64,000 nt of DNA from Plenodomus lindquistii (lineage: Eukaryota > Ascomycota > Dothideomycetes > Pleosporales > Leptosphaeriaceae): positions 868,001 through 932,000 of the forward strand of contig JANUWI010000006.1 of the NCBI GenBank assembly GCA_025504975.1. The letters run 5' to 3'. Within the stretch, counting starts at the first letter, position 1, and every line of letters begins with the position of its first letter. Positions 11,684 through 24,362 of this stretch are shown piece after piece. The translations under genes were made by a program, and so were the position numbers. A model generated the notes under the pieces. That model was given only the letters and a program-made list of their open reading frames with translations. It ran no database searches and was not told the origin of the DNA.

Positions 11684-12459
11684 ATTGGAGGTTGGATGAG
11701 AGAGAGAGAGAGAGAGTATAGAAGCGAAGAGAGGGCATGCTAGGGCCCTATCCATTGACGATTGTTGCCCTGCTTGGTGTACAGGACCTGAAGTGCTGGG
11801 TCTATTGGATGCAGCCGAGGAAAGAGTTGAAATGATGATGATGCTCACGGGGATGATCTCACCCTGGCATACGAAGACTGGGAAATACCGTTGTTCTATT
11901 TTCCTTTGGTCCCAACTGTTGCTGCTTTGTATCGGCGTTTCTTTTTCTTTTTCTTTTTCCTTTTCTTGCGATAAACTAAGAGTTAGAATATCTCGGTCTG
12001 CAGAGTCTATCTACATTACTTGATTGTAATGCCATCTTGTATATGCAACATCTACCCATGGTTATCGTGTTGAGAGGTCATGACACAATTTTGTTGTCGA
12101 CACGCCAAACTTCCTGGACGTGCATCACGTTCCTGCAAAGGTACAGTTTTGCTTCGTGTAGGAGACGTGCGTAAAATCAAAGTCATAGGTATCTTTGACT
12201 CGATATATCCAATTTCGACACCTCCCATTCATGCACTCATGCTACATCCCTCCCACACATAAAATGATCCAAAACATAACCCATCCAACACATCATTCGC
12301 AACCCAATCCAAATCCCCGCCCAAAGAAACCCATACAAATGGTTGGTATCTCTCACAACGCCAAACCAATGCCGATATAGTTACCCATCCCAGTCTTTGC
12401 CCAATGAAAACGCCTCATGGAAACCCTCATAATCCCCCCAAAAAAAGCAAACAAACGGC
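11684..12459. other. Convergent 3' region with simple repeats
   Basis: The Rab gene and the RING gene end towards each other here. A (GA) run at 11699-11716 and a pyrimidine run of CTTTTT-like units at about 11938-11966 lie in the probable 3' UTR of the Rab gene. No gene is seen. Confidence 0.55.
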
Positions 12460-14238
12460 TCATTGCCTCGTCCCCGCATCAACAACCGGCGCACTTGCAC
12501 TTGCACCTGCACTTGCCTGACCGCCACCACCCTGCTCCGGACTCTCGTCTCTCCGCCTCGACCGGCCATGCAACGCATCGCTAAGCCGCTTACTCATTTT
12601 CTTTCCTCTCGTTTCTGTTCCCCTCGTTGCCGTGCCACTAGCTGCAACATCTTCTGTGCTCGTTTCTGCGGCTTGCTCGCCTACATCGCCGGTTGAGCGA
12701 TTCAACCCTTGTTCGCGTAGACGGCGGAGTGCAATGATGCGTTCTTCTGTGCTTGCGTTGGGGCGGTGGCGCAGTGATAGGATGTCGCGGAAGGCGGAGC
12801 GGCGACGATGCGAGGGGTCTGATTCAAGGGCTTGGGTGAGGTCCGTGGGGCCTGTGGGAGAAGTGTCCGAGGGTGTATCTTGTGAGGCGTTGGAGGTTAC
12901 TGGGCGGAGATCTACACGGCTGTTTGGACGTTAGTGTTGATTGTCTTCACACAAACGAGGGGTTAGGTGAGAGGGGAGAGGATTTACCATAGTGGACATG
13001 TGCCCGAGACGTTCAGGAGCCAGGGGTCAACGCATTCAGGGTGGAACTTGTGGTCACACGGTAACACGCGCAAATCCTGGCCCTTTTCAAAATCCTCGGT
13101 GCAGATGGAACAGCCGAGGTGATCGTCGTTGGAGGCGTTGTCTGTACCGGCTGTTGCGGCTGCGATGCCTTCTTGGTGATCTCCAGCTAGGGTCCTTGTA
13201 GTATCTTTCGACGTCTCGATCGCATCGATCGCGGGCTCCAGTGCTGCGTCTGTAGTTTCTGTCGCTGCTGTTACTGCGGTCGGTGCTTCTTGTGCCTCAG
13301 TCTCTACATTGGTGGCTGTGACATCCCTCGTCTCTGGCGTAGATCCCAACTCGACGTCCGCTGGCTTCGCTGGCTCTTTCTCTCCAAACTTGACGATTGG
13401 GATGGTATCCAGCATAGCTCTTGCCAACCCCCTCGCTCTACTCTGCCTCGGTCGTCCCAGTACGTTTCTCGGTCCATAGCGTTCAGGATGGCGGTGCGCG
13501 CGAACAGCACCGGTGATGATGATGACGAGGAATAAGGCGGTAATGATACCCGTAATACTATACAAAATGATCATGGCGACCGCCGTCGAAGGCGAAGGAC
13601 CCAGTGGATTCTGCTGTGATTGCTGGTTGTTGTTGCTACGATTACTATCGTCGCCGCGACCCGCTACACGTACAAAGTACTTCATGGAAACCGGTAGGTC
13701 GGTGATATCGTTCAGAACCTCCGCCGAAGCCCGCCTGTCGACCATGCTCAGAATGGGGAAATTCTGCATCGTATCGCTGTCCGAAGTGTAGCTACAGTAG
13801 TCGGTCGCGGTGCTGTACAGGATGACGCCCGATATATTGGCATTCTGGTATGCGTCTGTGAATACGCGCTGAGCATCTACGAGACCCGTGTAGTCGTCTG
13901 GGTTACAGCTAATGTATGCGATTTCATTGTTTGCAATGTCGCCGACACTGGAGAAGTTGGTGTTGTACAGGTTGCCCTCGACCTGTGCTTGTGTTTAGCG
14001 CTCGACGAGGCACGAGAAGGCCCAGAACGGTGAGACATACAGTGCGCGAGGTGGCTTCCCGGGTCAACGGGATGAGCTGGGCGATTTGCGACGAGTCGCC
14101 CTCGGCATGTTGCAGCGGAAGCGTCCCCGAGAAGCTGATGTCGTTGGTGGATGTGTTGGAGGGTGAGATGGCGGCCGAGGCGGCGGCGGCGAAGACCAAC
14201 GGCCAGTGCAGCGTTCGCGTCTGGGGAAGGCGCACCAT
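12460..14238 (-). CDS. PA-TM-RING-H2 E3 ubiquitin ligase
   Basis: This is a membrane-bound ubiquitin ligase of the secretory or endolysosomal pathway. Exons are complement of 14041-14238, 12988-13982 and 12460-12919, giving 550 residues. It opens with a signal peptide (MVRLPQTRTLHWPLVFAAAA). A lumenal protease-associated-like segment follows (about 60-190, with GVILYSTATDYC). One membrane span lies at about 200-226 (MIILYSITGIITALFLVII). An acidic linker precedes the RING-H2 at about 350-392: CSIC, then CDHKFHPEC, then CPLC. The last RING cysteine is split by intron 2 (TG|C). The cytosolic tail is Ser/Arg rich with a low-complexity Ala/Ser end. The order matches RNF13/GRAIL-type ligases. The substrate is unknown. 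Confidence 0.9.
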
Positions 14239-15967
14239 AATCCAACAAGACAAGGTCGGCTGCTTGCAACAGATATCAGAAAGTGTTGCGATGTAGACGG
14301 CGCACGAGGCTACGCTTTAGTCTTATCGCTGACTAGCACACCCGTAGAGTAAGGAACAGGGCCATGCACCACGCTCGAAAGCGGGGACCGTCGTCGTAGT
14401 GTGTGTGGCTTTCAGCTGGGCACGTCCAAGACACCAAACACTATCAAGTTCAGGCCACGGATACGGATATACTCGAAAAGGCAGTTCAATCCACGACCTT
14501 TGATCTGTGTAGTCTATACCCTCTGCGTATAAAGTACAAACGAGAAGACCAGAATCAAGCGACTCGTTGCTAAACGGGGCGATGATAGTACATAAATAAG
14601 AAGTTTGTAAAGATGACCGACGGCTGCACGACTACGGAATTTCCCATGGATTGACATGCACCAGGCTAGGATCTGCTCACCCGCGCAACACCGCCGACGG
14701 ACTAACACAAGCAGAAACCGAGCAAGATTCCCCAAACCCTCCGAGCCATGCCGGACGTCACACACACATCTCAAGGCAAGGTATCGCAAATCGTGCACTG
14801 TGACTGTGTTATCCATCGCCAATCAAATTCTAGACCACTTTCTGTGCCACAACCGCCCATCCAGTCCATTCAACCTGGGTTTGGGATGCTGAAACCCTGG
14901 CTCCGCGCTGGCTACCGCTGCGGCCGTTGACGTTTGGGGCTTGCAAATGCATTGCACTGCCCCCCAATACGCGATGCAGTGGTTCATTACAAATGCGATC
15001 GGGGCAGAGAGATCTGGATTGTGTGGGCTGACAGCTTGACATCCGCAGCGGTCCGTTGGGTTTAGTACTTGTTTACTCGACGGTTGAGGCTGTAGGTAGT
15101 GTGTGTGTGTACCACGTGAGCATCTACACACTACCTTACCCAGCCCAGGTAAGGTTTACTGCCCCCGCACACAAAAAGTATAATGGTGATGTTATACGAA
15201 AGGGAATGCAGTATCGATTGCCATGTTCAATAATCAGTCTCAGCCTCCACCATGCACTTCCTTTCAAATGCGATTCCTCTGTATTCCTCCCGCCCTGCGT
15301 GGACTGTCTCACCTACATTACAGTACACATTACCATTATTACCCTTGCTCATCATGGTGCCCATCACCATCCACCATCCACCCCACCATTCAAAACATTG
15401 AAATGATAATCTGTCCCAAGAAAACAAGAAATAATCCCATACAGCAAAATCGCCCCAACCCACGCACGCCCACTTAGCCTCGGCATCTTTGAAAAGCACA
15501 ACCCATTACCGAATCCATACTCATCACCAGACCGCATTGGATCTTCACGCGTCGCGTCGCCTTATCGCCCGATAAGCCTGCAAAAGTCTCGATCAAGACG
15601 GCACGAGGAACGCGCGTGCGTGCTGGTCCCATGGGCCCATATGAAGTCACCCCGCGTCAATCCGAACAGGGCCGCCCCAGCTACCGACTCGCAAGAATGC
15701 TCCGGCGGCCGAGGGGGAAAAGCTTATTCCTTCACTGCACATGGTGATCGCACGTGAACGTACAAGGTTTTGACAAATGCGGCTCATGCCGTATGGTTGT
15801 ATATTGCGTCTGTGGTGTGTATAGACTCGACTAATGTTCAGGATAGAAAAAGAAAGCTCCAACGCCTGCAACATGCGCCTGTGTATGCTACGCTTTCAAA
15901 GCGGAATTCGCCTTCATTATACTTCCTACTACTCGTTGAAGTCACCATGCAGTGACTCGCTCCCCAC
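14239..15967. other. Intergenic, 1.7 kb, no gene recognised
   Basis: This holds the upstream region of the RING gene and the 3' flank of the exchanger gene. Frames up to about 100 codons occur but overlap each other and carry no motifs. A short GT run lies near 15100, and a CCATC-rich stretch near 15355-15390. Confidence 0.5.
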
Positions 15968-18900
15968 TTAATAAGCAATACCACTGCGTCCCCTACCCGG
16001 TGTCTTGAAAGTCATAGACTGCATTTCCTGCTTGATCAGGCCACCCAGTGCTAGTCTGTCGTTGGGATCGACACCCATGCGCTCGTAGTCGACATTGAAG
16101 CCAGAAAGGTAGAATCCAGCAATGACGACCAAGTATGAGAGGATCAGGATAGATCCCTTGAAGTAGTTGCTCTTTCCCTCTCCGTACATGTACGAAAGAA
16201 GAAAAACACAAAGAATGACAGTAATCATGTCCCACTGGGGGAAGATGAGCGTGAAAGTTTGATGTGCGACTTCCTTTGCTGGAATGTACGATGCATGCAC
16301 CGCACTGTAGAACACCAGAGCTGGAATCTGCAGAAGACAAACCTGCAACGCATATGCCGATCCAATCTCCATAGATAACGCAATATTGCCGTTCATCGCG
16401 AATGAGATGGCGTTCAAAAACTCTGTGGTGTTGGGAACAAGGGCAAACAGTGTAATCCCAAGGAACTTCTCATCGATATCAGAACCCTCAAGGACGGCAT
16501 CGACTGTGTTGACCAGGATCTCGGCAATGATGGCGTAGGCGAGAGTGGCTGTAAGAAGAATCGCGGCACTCTTCTGTCGGCTCCAATTCGGCGCATCGTG
16601 ACCACCTGCGGCTTGATCGGCTGCATCATGTCCCTCTGCTGGTACCTCGGTCGTCGTCCGAGTGTTAGCTGGGCGCTCATGGTGCACCTTGCTTGGTGTA
16701 TTGACCAATTGAGCAGCTTTGCGTGGCGCCCTCGTGACATCGCGAGTGGCTAATGCAGTCGTCGTCGCTGCGATCTCTGTGATCTGACGGGCCAGAGACT
16801 GTGCTGCATCGTCTGTGAGCCCTTCAACGTGGAAAGAATGGTGCGATCGTGCGTCACTGTCCTTGGGTGGTACGAGATGTGGGGTGTGTCCGTCTGATTT
16901 TGATCCAGGTCGTGTATCTCCTGTGGAGACTTCATGCGATCCAAGGCCCACTTCTTGCAGAGTCTGGCCAACAATGCGTTTGTACAATTGACTGTCCCGT
17001 ATGTGAGCACGGTCGATGGACGAGTTGGTCGCTTGTCTGACGAACGACGAGTGGGGAAACTCGAGATGTCCGCTATGGCTGAGACTGCTCGCGCTCATAT
17101 CCAGCACTTTCTTCTCCTTTTCGTCTGGCTCACTGGTCCAGATGGTTGCGGCATGTGTTCTCAGCGTGAACAGTAGACCAATGATGTAAGACACAAAGAG
17201 CAATGTCGCCGCGAACCAGGTGTATGGTTTCACAGCTTCATTGTAGAATCGGTCGTTCAATGCAGGCACTTGTGAGTAGTAGCATCGCCTACAATCTCTA
17301 TCTGAGGGTAGATCGTTGTGCCTATGGACACATGAATGGCAATTGAGTTCGTGCTGCAACTTTGTTAGTTATGTACCAATAAGCGAGCATTTCAGTAACT
17401 TACACTTCCATAGATCTGATAGAACAGTGTCGGACCGAACGCACCAATGACGGCGAACAAGAGCATGGTCGACGTCACACCAGCCGATCTCACATTGAAT
17501 CGTTGCGTCTTGCGCTTCAAGGCGCCAAAGCACATAGACAAGCCGGGTAGAAAGAGAACACCAGCGAATATGCTGCCAATGATACTGCCCTCGACAAGCT
17601 GTGCTTTGCCTTGCTTAAGTGCCACACAGTACAGAAAGACCTCGACAACCGTTGAAAAGAATGCGTTGATAGTTGCACCGACGCCCATGGACGATTGAGC
17701 GGATATCGAAGCGACGGCTTGGCCGATAAAATAGGCCAAGGGTATGATGGAAAGCAGGGCAAGCACGAAAAGGAAGAACTGGTCCGTCAGCCATATCTTC
17801 AGTTCCATGCCCTCGGCTAGCACAAAGTAGTCCAAGATTGTGAATGCTACGAGGCCGAGGAGATTGATGAGGAAGATGTTTGTTCCGTCGATCGTATACT
17901 TCCAGTACTTGATGCCAACGGCACGATACGTGCAAAGCAGTATGGAGGACGATTCACCAGGACGGCGCACATTGCCGTTGTCAGAGTGGAAAGACAGCGC
18001 CAGTGGATGACGTCTCAAGTGGTCGAAGAGCAACAGTGTAACTTTACCCATGGGTATCGTGAAGACGAAGAACCAACAAAGTCCGGAGACGATGAACAGT
18101 GCCGGGGTAAGAATGCCATAGAAGAACAAGAAGAAAACCACACGGCCAAGGTTCCATTTTCCCCGGCCGAACAGCCTTCTTTTGGTCTTTGCTGTGTCTG
18201 TATGGTTGATGTTGGCTCGCCCATCGCGACCCAAAAGACTGGTAGTCTCACCGCCGCTGGAATCCACACTATTGCGCCGCCGTCCGATCAATGAGTTCTC
18301 GCCCGTGGTTGGTCCAAAAAAGAGGCGGCCTTCTTCAATGTCGCCGCTTTGCCATTGCTCGTACTCGCTGATGCTGCGGCCTTCGCCTTCGTCTTCCTCG
18401 ACGTAGGCATCGTCTTGTAGAAGCTTAACGTACTTGCCAAAAGGGTAGAAAAGGTAGGCTGCGAGATGGAAGAGTAACTGCGAGTACTCACGACAGCTCC
18501 CGGAGAAAGCAAGAACAGCGCAGAGTAGACCACCAGCAGTCGCGATGAGGGCCAACCACCAACCAAAGATGAGGGTCCAGACTACATTGAAGAGGAAGAG
18601 CCACTTGCTGACGAAGAGTCCAGGAGAAGAGTGGATGTCTGCTTCAGCATTGCGCTGCACTGATCGACCTTTCTTGTACAAGGCAGGTTTCCAGATTCTG
18701 ATACCGAAAGGATGGGTCACGTTGATGGCGTCCTGGCGATCGCGAAGGGTGAAGCTCTCTGCATCACTAAGATCCGCATCGTCATCGTTATCGCCCGTGC
18801 CACTATCATCCTCGTCTACACGTATCGTGTCTTCTCCAGATGATGTTGGCGTCGCGTCTTGGTCGGCTCCTGCGCTTGTGGGAGCGCCTGCCTCTTCTTG

Positions 18901-19440
18901 ATGGGCCTCGTCGTCGTCGGTGGACTCGATGGTCTTCAAGGTCGCCGTCTGTGCAGCGGTTTTGCGGCGGACGGTGGAAGGCTTGCGGCGCAGAGGGTGG
19001 GCTATGCGCTGTTGCTTGAGGTGCTGCTCGAGCTCGGCTAATTCGCGTTGGACCTCGTCTTCGGCGTCATCCACACTAAATTCCTGGCCTCTTTGGGGGA
19101 ACTTGGCCGACGTGGTACGGCGGCTCATGGAGGGTTTCTTGGGCTTGGCTGGATTTGAGTTTGAACCGTGGTCCGACGATGGGGGGTTCTGCTGGCGACG
19201 GTCGATGCCAGAGGTGATGGAGCCTGCATTGTAGTCAGTTCTCATGGGCCCTGCCTCGTCAGGGTGCATGTCAGCCGGCGAGGTCGTACCATACGTCGTT
19301 GGCGGCGCGGCACCTTGCGCCCGCCAGCGCGGTGGCTCAGCACCAGTTGGCGTAGGCGTCTCAGAGCCATGGGCGCTGCCATGCTGCGAGCTCTCTGGCG
19401 GCGGATGCGCGTTGCCCCCCGTGGGCGTGCGATCGTCCAT
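15968..19440 (-). CDS. VNX1: Vacuolar monovalent cation/H+ exchanger, Vnx1/CAX family
   Basis: The protein exchanges H+ for Na+/K+ (or Ca2+) across the vacuolar membrane. Exons are complement of 17404-19440 and 15968-17353 with a 50-bp intron, giving 1140 residues. The ATG at 19440 follows a GTG-only extension. About 270 N-terminal residues are hydrophilic and acidic, as in the long-tailed Vnx1 branch and unlike the short Vcx1. The first exchanger repeat has GATINAFFSTVVEVFLY (about 580-600) and the second NTTEFLNAISFAMNGNIA (about 985-1005). These are the paired alpha-repeats with their essential Glu residues. A charged cytosolic loop (about 725-925) separates the halves. Two adjacent frames look like separate genes, but the GTAAGT/GCAG intron joins them in phase 0 inside a helix-loop region. 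The ion preference cannot be read from sequence. Confidence 0.92.
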
Positions 19441-20446
19441 GGTGGTGCTGGCGCGGCGACGTGATGTTGTGCAAGGAAGCGCTTGGGGCCCGGCCGGTTT
19501 ATGTTGAGCGGTCACAGCTCAGGGTGCGAATTCAACTGCACGAGTCAAATGCCGGTCGCCGAACAGTGGCAGCGAGCATGGGACAGAGAGGCATCACAGA
19601 AATGTCGATGGATCGGGAGAGGTGTGGAGGAGTAGCAAGCAGATGACCGCTTAGGTGCCGGGGATCAGCCATTCATCACAAGCAGCTGCACCTCTCGGAC
19701 GTACTGCGGAGCCTCGTCTAAAAGTGGCCAGGGCAGGCCATGGGCTGATAGCAAACTTGACGCAGCGAGGCGAATGTGGAGATCAGGTTTTGTTATTTGT
19801 AAGTCTACTCAAACCCTTGTTTCTATCCAGGAGACAGTGTTGTTCGTGCATGCACGGCATGTTCACGAATGTTCACATGCGCCGCCTGGGCCTACAGGGA
19901 TGGGACGATGGGACGCCAGGTGGGGCTTTCGATCCATCCAGCAGCAGCATGATATCAAGCGTCTGTAGCGGACCGCCGTCTTCACGGTGCGTGTTGAGAA
20001 ACCGGATGACTGTACAGGGCTCCCAAACGCGTTCATGACATATAGCGCTAGCCCACGCAATAGGTCTGCGGTAGATCGAGTGCTCAACGTCTTGTTGTGT
20101 GATGCTGTACATGACTTGCTTCAACCGTGTGTTGGTCGCGGGCCTGGCCGCAGCCTTGAGCAGCTTAACCTGATACGATCTAGCGTCGCTCCGGTCAAAC
20201 GTTGCTCCGGCCGTCGCAGCATCTCGGAAGCTTCCAGTGGCAGTGACGGTGTCAACACGGCCTAGAGTAGTATAGAGTACTACACTCGCTCACCTGCACG
20301 CCTCCATCGCCCATTCTGTAAACCCCGGCCCGTCTCTCTGTCCGGCTCCATCAACTTGGACGTACCAGGAGCTCTGCACCGCTTCCCTTCGACAGCACCT
20401 CTTTCACCTCACGAGCCGCCTCCCGCCTCCGGCGCCCGCCACAGCC
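19441..20446. other. Divergent promoter region VNX1-like / RPT6
   Basis: About 1 kb lies between two divergent start codons. No coding signal is supported. The 150 bp before the RPT6 ATG are C-rich, as in many fungal leaders. I did not find a clear Rpn4-type proteasome box. Confidence 0.5.
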
Positions 20447-21672
20447 ATGGCGCTCGATACCTTCTTCCACAACAAGATCGAGTCGATGAAGTTGGAGATT
20501 ATACAAGGCCAGGCAAAACTACGACGACTCGAAGCCCAACGCAATGACTACAACTCGCGTGTGCGCCTTCTGCGAGAGGAGCTTGGCCTTCTGCAACAGC
20601 CGGGATCCTACGTTGGCGAGGTCGTCAAGGTCATGGGCACGAAGAAGGTGCTGGTCAAGGTCCATCCCGAGGGCAAATATGGTATGCATAGCTGAACATA
20701 ACACGTCCTTGGACAGTCATTAACACAACTACCCTAGTCGTCGATGTCGCCGATGGCGTCGATCTCAGCAAACTCACCGCCGGAAAGCGCGTCACATTAC
20801 TCAGCGACTCCTACAAGCTTGAGAAGTTATTACCGTCTTCCGTGGACCCGCTTGTTTCGCTCATGATGGTCGAGAAGGTGCCTGACAGTACATACGACAT
20901 GATTGGTGGCTTGGACCAGCAGATCAAAGAGATCAAGGAGGTCATTGAGCTTGGTCTACAACACCCTGAACTCTTCGAGTCGCTTGGAATAGCGCAGCCA
21001 AAGGGTGTCTTGCTGTACGGACCGCCGGGAACCGGAAAGACGCTCTTGGCGCGTGCCGTGGCTCATCACGCAGACTGCAAGTTCATTCGCGTATCAGGAA
21101 GTGAATTGGTGCAAAAGTACATTGGTGAAGGTAGTCGCATGGTCCGCGAGCTCTTCATCATGGCGCGAGAGCATGCACCCAGCATCATCTTCATGGACGA
21201 GATTGACAGTATCGGGTCAAGTCGTGTAGAAGGCAGTTCGGGCGGTGATTCTGAAGTGCAGCGGACTATGTTGGAGCTGCTGAATCAGCTGGACGGTTTC
21301 GAGCCCACCAAGAACATCAAGATCATCATGGCCACAAATCGTCTCGATATTCTCGACCCTGCGCTACTACGACCCGGACGTATCGACCGAAAGATCGAAT
21401 TCCCCCCGCCAACCGTCGAGGCGCGTGCTGACATTCTGCGTATTCACTCTAGGAGCATGAACTTGACCCGCGGTATCAATCTGCTCAAGATTGCCGAGAA
21501 GATGAACGGATGCTCAGGCGCTGAGCTGAAGGGTGTGTGCACAGAGGCTGGTATGTTTGCGCTCAGGGAGAGGAGGGTACACGTCACACAGGAGGACTTT
21601 GATCTCGCGACTGCGAAGGTGCTGAACAAGCACGACGACAAGGCCACTAGTTTGAGCAAGTTGTGGAAGTAG
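20447..21672 (+). CDS. RPT6: 26S proteasome regulatory ATPase Rpt6
   Basis: This is one of the six AAA ATPases in the base of the 19S particle, which unfolds substrates and opens the 20S gate. Exons are 20447-20681 and 20738-21672 (56-bp intron), giving 389 residues, the normal length. An N-terminal coiled coil (about 8-50) leads to the OB fold (GSYVGEVVKVMGTKKVLVK). The AAA domain has Walker A GPPGTGKT (about 173-180), Walker B IIFMDEID, the sensor ATNR, and the second-region LLRPGRIDRK arginine fingers. The C-terminal LSKLWK tail matches Rpt6, and the opening MALDTFFHNKIESMKLEI is distinctive for Rpt6 among the six Rpt proteins. Confidence 0.97.
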
Positions 21673-22335
21673 GTGGTTGTACATGGGCATCTCTCAGCGG
21701 CGTACTGTTTACGACCCTGATGATGGTAATGAGTATAGCGGTATAGAACTCTTGGCCCAGGTCGAACCCGAATCAACATCAAGACTCCTCATTTCCACAC
21801 ATTCGCAAGGCCATCCGTTATGGCAACATATACACGTGACAGTACGTCATGTCTACCAGCTGCGAGATGCACACCACATCTCGAGACTAACGCTTATCTC
21901 GGGTTACACCCACCCACTTTGGGCAGCCCGCACTGATAGTGCAAGCTAATCCGCCGCCATGACGATCCTCTGCAGCTTGTATGGCTCGCACAGCGTTGCT
22001 TCAGTGTCCGTTGTCGGCTGCATTGCTCATAATCGTCTTGCGGATTGCGTGAGCAGCACGCCTGATAGCGTGATAGTTCTCTTTTGCTTATTTCGCCAAG
22101 CTAGCAACGTGAAGGAAAGCTGTCGCACGCTCAAGTCTTATACTCCAATTTTAACCCCAGGTTTTCTGGGTCGCTCCCTTTAGCGCTGCCGAACCGTTAC
22201 CAGAGCCCCGTTCGCGACCACTGCCCCGGATCTGACGAGCATAAGCTTATATTGGCCATACCCTCGACTATCGCAGTTTAGGTTTTCCGTCATTTCCACA
22301 ATACATTGGAAAGCAAAGAGCTCGCCAGCGCCAGA
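21673..22335. other. Intergenic between RPT6 and MFS gene
   Basis: RPT6 3' flank and MFS promoter; no gene or strong element seen. Confidence 0.5.
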
Positions 22336-24103
22336 ATGTCTACCGCCAAGATCGAGAAAGACAACAAAGAACATGCGCAGGAAGTCCCATCTATTATTGA
22401 AGGGCCTGCCAGCGTACTTGAGGATGGGTCCATTGATCCAGTGTATGAGGCCAAGGCGAAGGTTCTGAACAAGGCTATCCAAGACATTGGCATGGGAAGG
22501 TATCAATGGCAGGTACGCACTAATTAATCATTCAACATTCTAGCACCACCAAGCATCTCCGTGTATTTTCAAGAAGTGTCGCATAGATTCTCAGCGCTGA
22601 TCGCTACACAGCTCTTCATTGTCATAGGATTCGGATGGTCGATGGACAACCTCTGGCCTATTGTTACTTCATTGATCTTCACCCCGGTCAAGAACGAGTT
22701 CAATCCTACTCGGGCGCCCTTTCTCCAACTGGCTCAGAATATCGGTCTCCTCTTCGGCGCAGTCTTTTGGGGTTTTGGTTGTGACATCTTCGGTCGAAGA
22801 TGGGCTTTCAACCTCACTATTGGCATTACTGCTGTGTTCGGAATGGTAGCCGCAGGTAGTCCGAACTTTGCTGCCATAGGTGTCTTTGCGGCACTATGGT
22901 CGGTTGGCGTGGTAAGTATTAAGAGAACTAGTGAGACGGACTCTGGCTAATGGCCCATAGGGCGGCAACTTGCCTGTAGATTCTGCGATCTTCCTTGAAT
23001 TCTTACCGGGTACTCATCAGTATCTTCTCACGATCCTGTCTATCTTCTGGGCACTTGCTCAAGTCTTCGCGACATTGGTGGCATGGCCACTCCTGGGCAA
23101 TTTGACGTGCCAGCAAACAGACACAGACTGCACTAAGAGCGAAAACATGGGTTGGAGATACTTCATGATCGTCAGTAGCCCTTCACATAACAGCTGGAGT
23201 CACGAAAAATTAACCTGAGTCTAGGTAATGGGCGGCGTAGCGCTCATCATGTTCTTCTTCCGCTTCGTCCTGTTCACCATCTACGAGTCTCCCAAGTTCC
23301 TCATGGGCAAGGGCAGAGACGAAGAAGCCATCGCCGTCGTCCACGAAGTTGCCCGCCGCAACGGTAAACAGACAACGCTATCTCTCATCGACCTCAAGAT
23401 CTGCGAGGCCTTTTCACCCCATGGAGAATATTCGCACCAACACACTACAGCCACGGCAACGGTAAAGCGCAACCTTAAGAATCTCGAACCTTCGCACGTC
23501 AAAGCGCTCTTCGCTACTAAGAAGCTCGCTATGTCTACCGGTCTTATCACCGTGGTATGGGCGTTCATCGGTCTGGGTTTCCCGTTGTACAATGCCTATC
23601 TCCCATACATACAAGCCACACGCGGTGCCTCTTTCGGCGAATCAAGCACCTACCTGACCTACCGCAACACACTCATCATCGCTGTCCTCGGTGTCCCAGG
23701 ATGTCTCCTCGGTGGCCTACTCGTCGAAACACCGCGAGTCGGTCGCAAAGGCACACTTGCCGCTTCCACAATCCTCACTGGCGTATTCCTGTTCGGCTCC
23801 ACGACCGCACTCACATCTGACAGCCTCCTGGGATGGAACTGCGCGTACAACTTCATGTCGAATATCATGTATGCCGTGTTGTATTCTTATACGCCCGAGT
23901 GCTTTCCGACAAAAGATAGGGGCACGGGTAATGCGATTACTGCGTCTGCGAATAGGGTGTTTGGTATCATGGCGCCGATTGTGGCTATGTTTGCAAATTT
24001 GGAGACGAGTGCTCCGGTGTATGTTAGTGGGGCTTTGTTTATTGCTGCGGGGTTGCTTGTATTGATCTTACCTTTTGAGAGTAGGGGGAAGGCGAGTATG
24101 TAG
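22336..24103 (+). CDS. MFS transporter, SVOP-like
   Basis: This is a 12-helix carrier of unknown organic solute. Exons are 22336-22512, 22612-22911, 22961-23170 and 23225-24103, giving 521 residues with all phases closing at 0. The start is the first in-frame ATG (MSTAKIEKDNKEH). Helix 1 begins at LFIVIGFGWSMDNLWP. The loop 2-3 signature GCDIFGRRWAF and the TM4 motif GVGGNLPVDSAIFLEFLP resemble the SV2/SVOP and bacterial YceI-like branch of the sugar-porter superfamily. The second half has the matching GVPGCLLGGLLVETPRVGRK loop. A central cytosolic loop (about 275-305) is His/Thr rich. The gene ends 260 bp from the convergent hydrolase gene. Confidence 0.85.
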
Positions 24104-24362
24104 ATAGGGTGTTGGAGGAGTTGGCCAGTGAGGTAAGGTTCTCACAGAGGGGCGGAACTTGCGCTATCATTCCGACGTCCTTGGCCACTGGATGGACGAT
24201 ATTTGCGTGCAACAGTTCGATTCAGTATTCCTAATACACTTTCTCTAAAAGAACATGCCCTAACCTACAACAACTAAACTGAAGAAGTGACGTCTGAATC
24301 CAAAGCAACACTAACCTCAATCATCACTCCCCACCAACTTTCACCCCGCATACCACCATCCC

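Noticed and set aside
15968..19440. Two separate exchanger genes
   Set aside because: A 50-bp intron with good GTAAGT and GCAG signals joins them in phase 0, and each half carries only one exchanger repeat.
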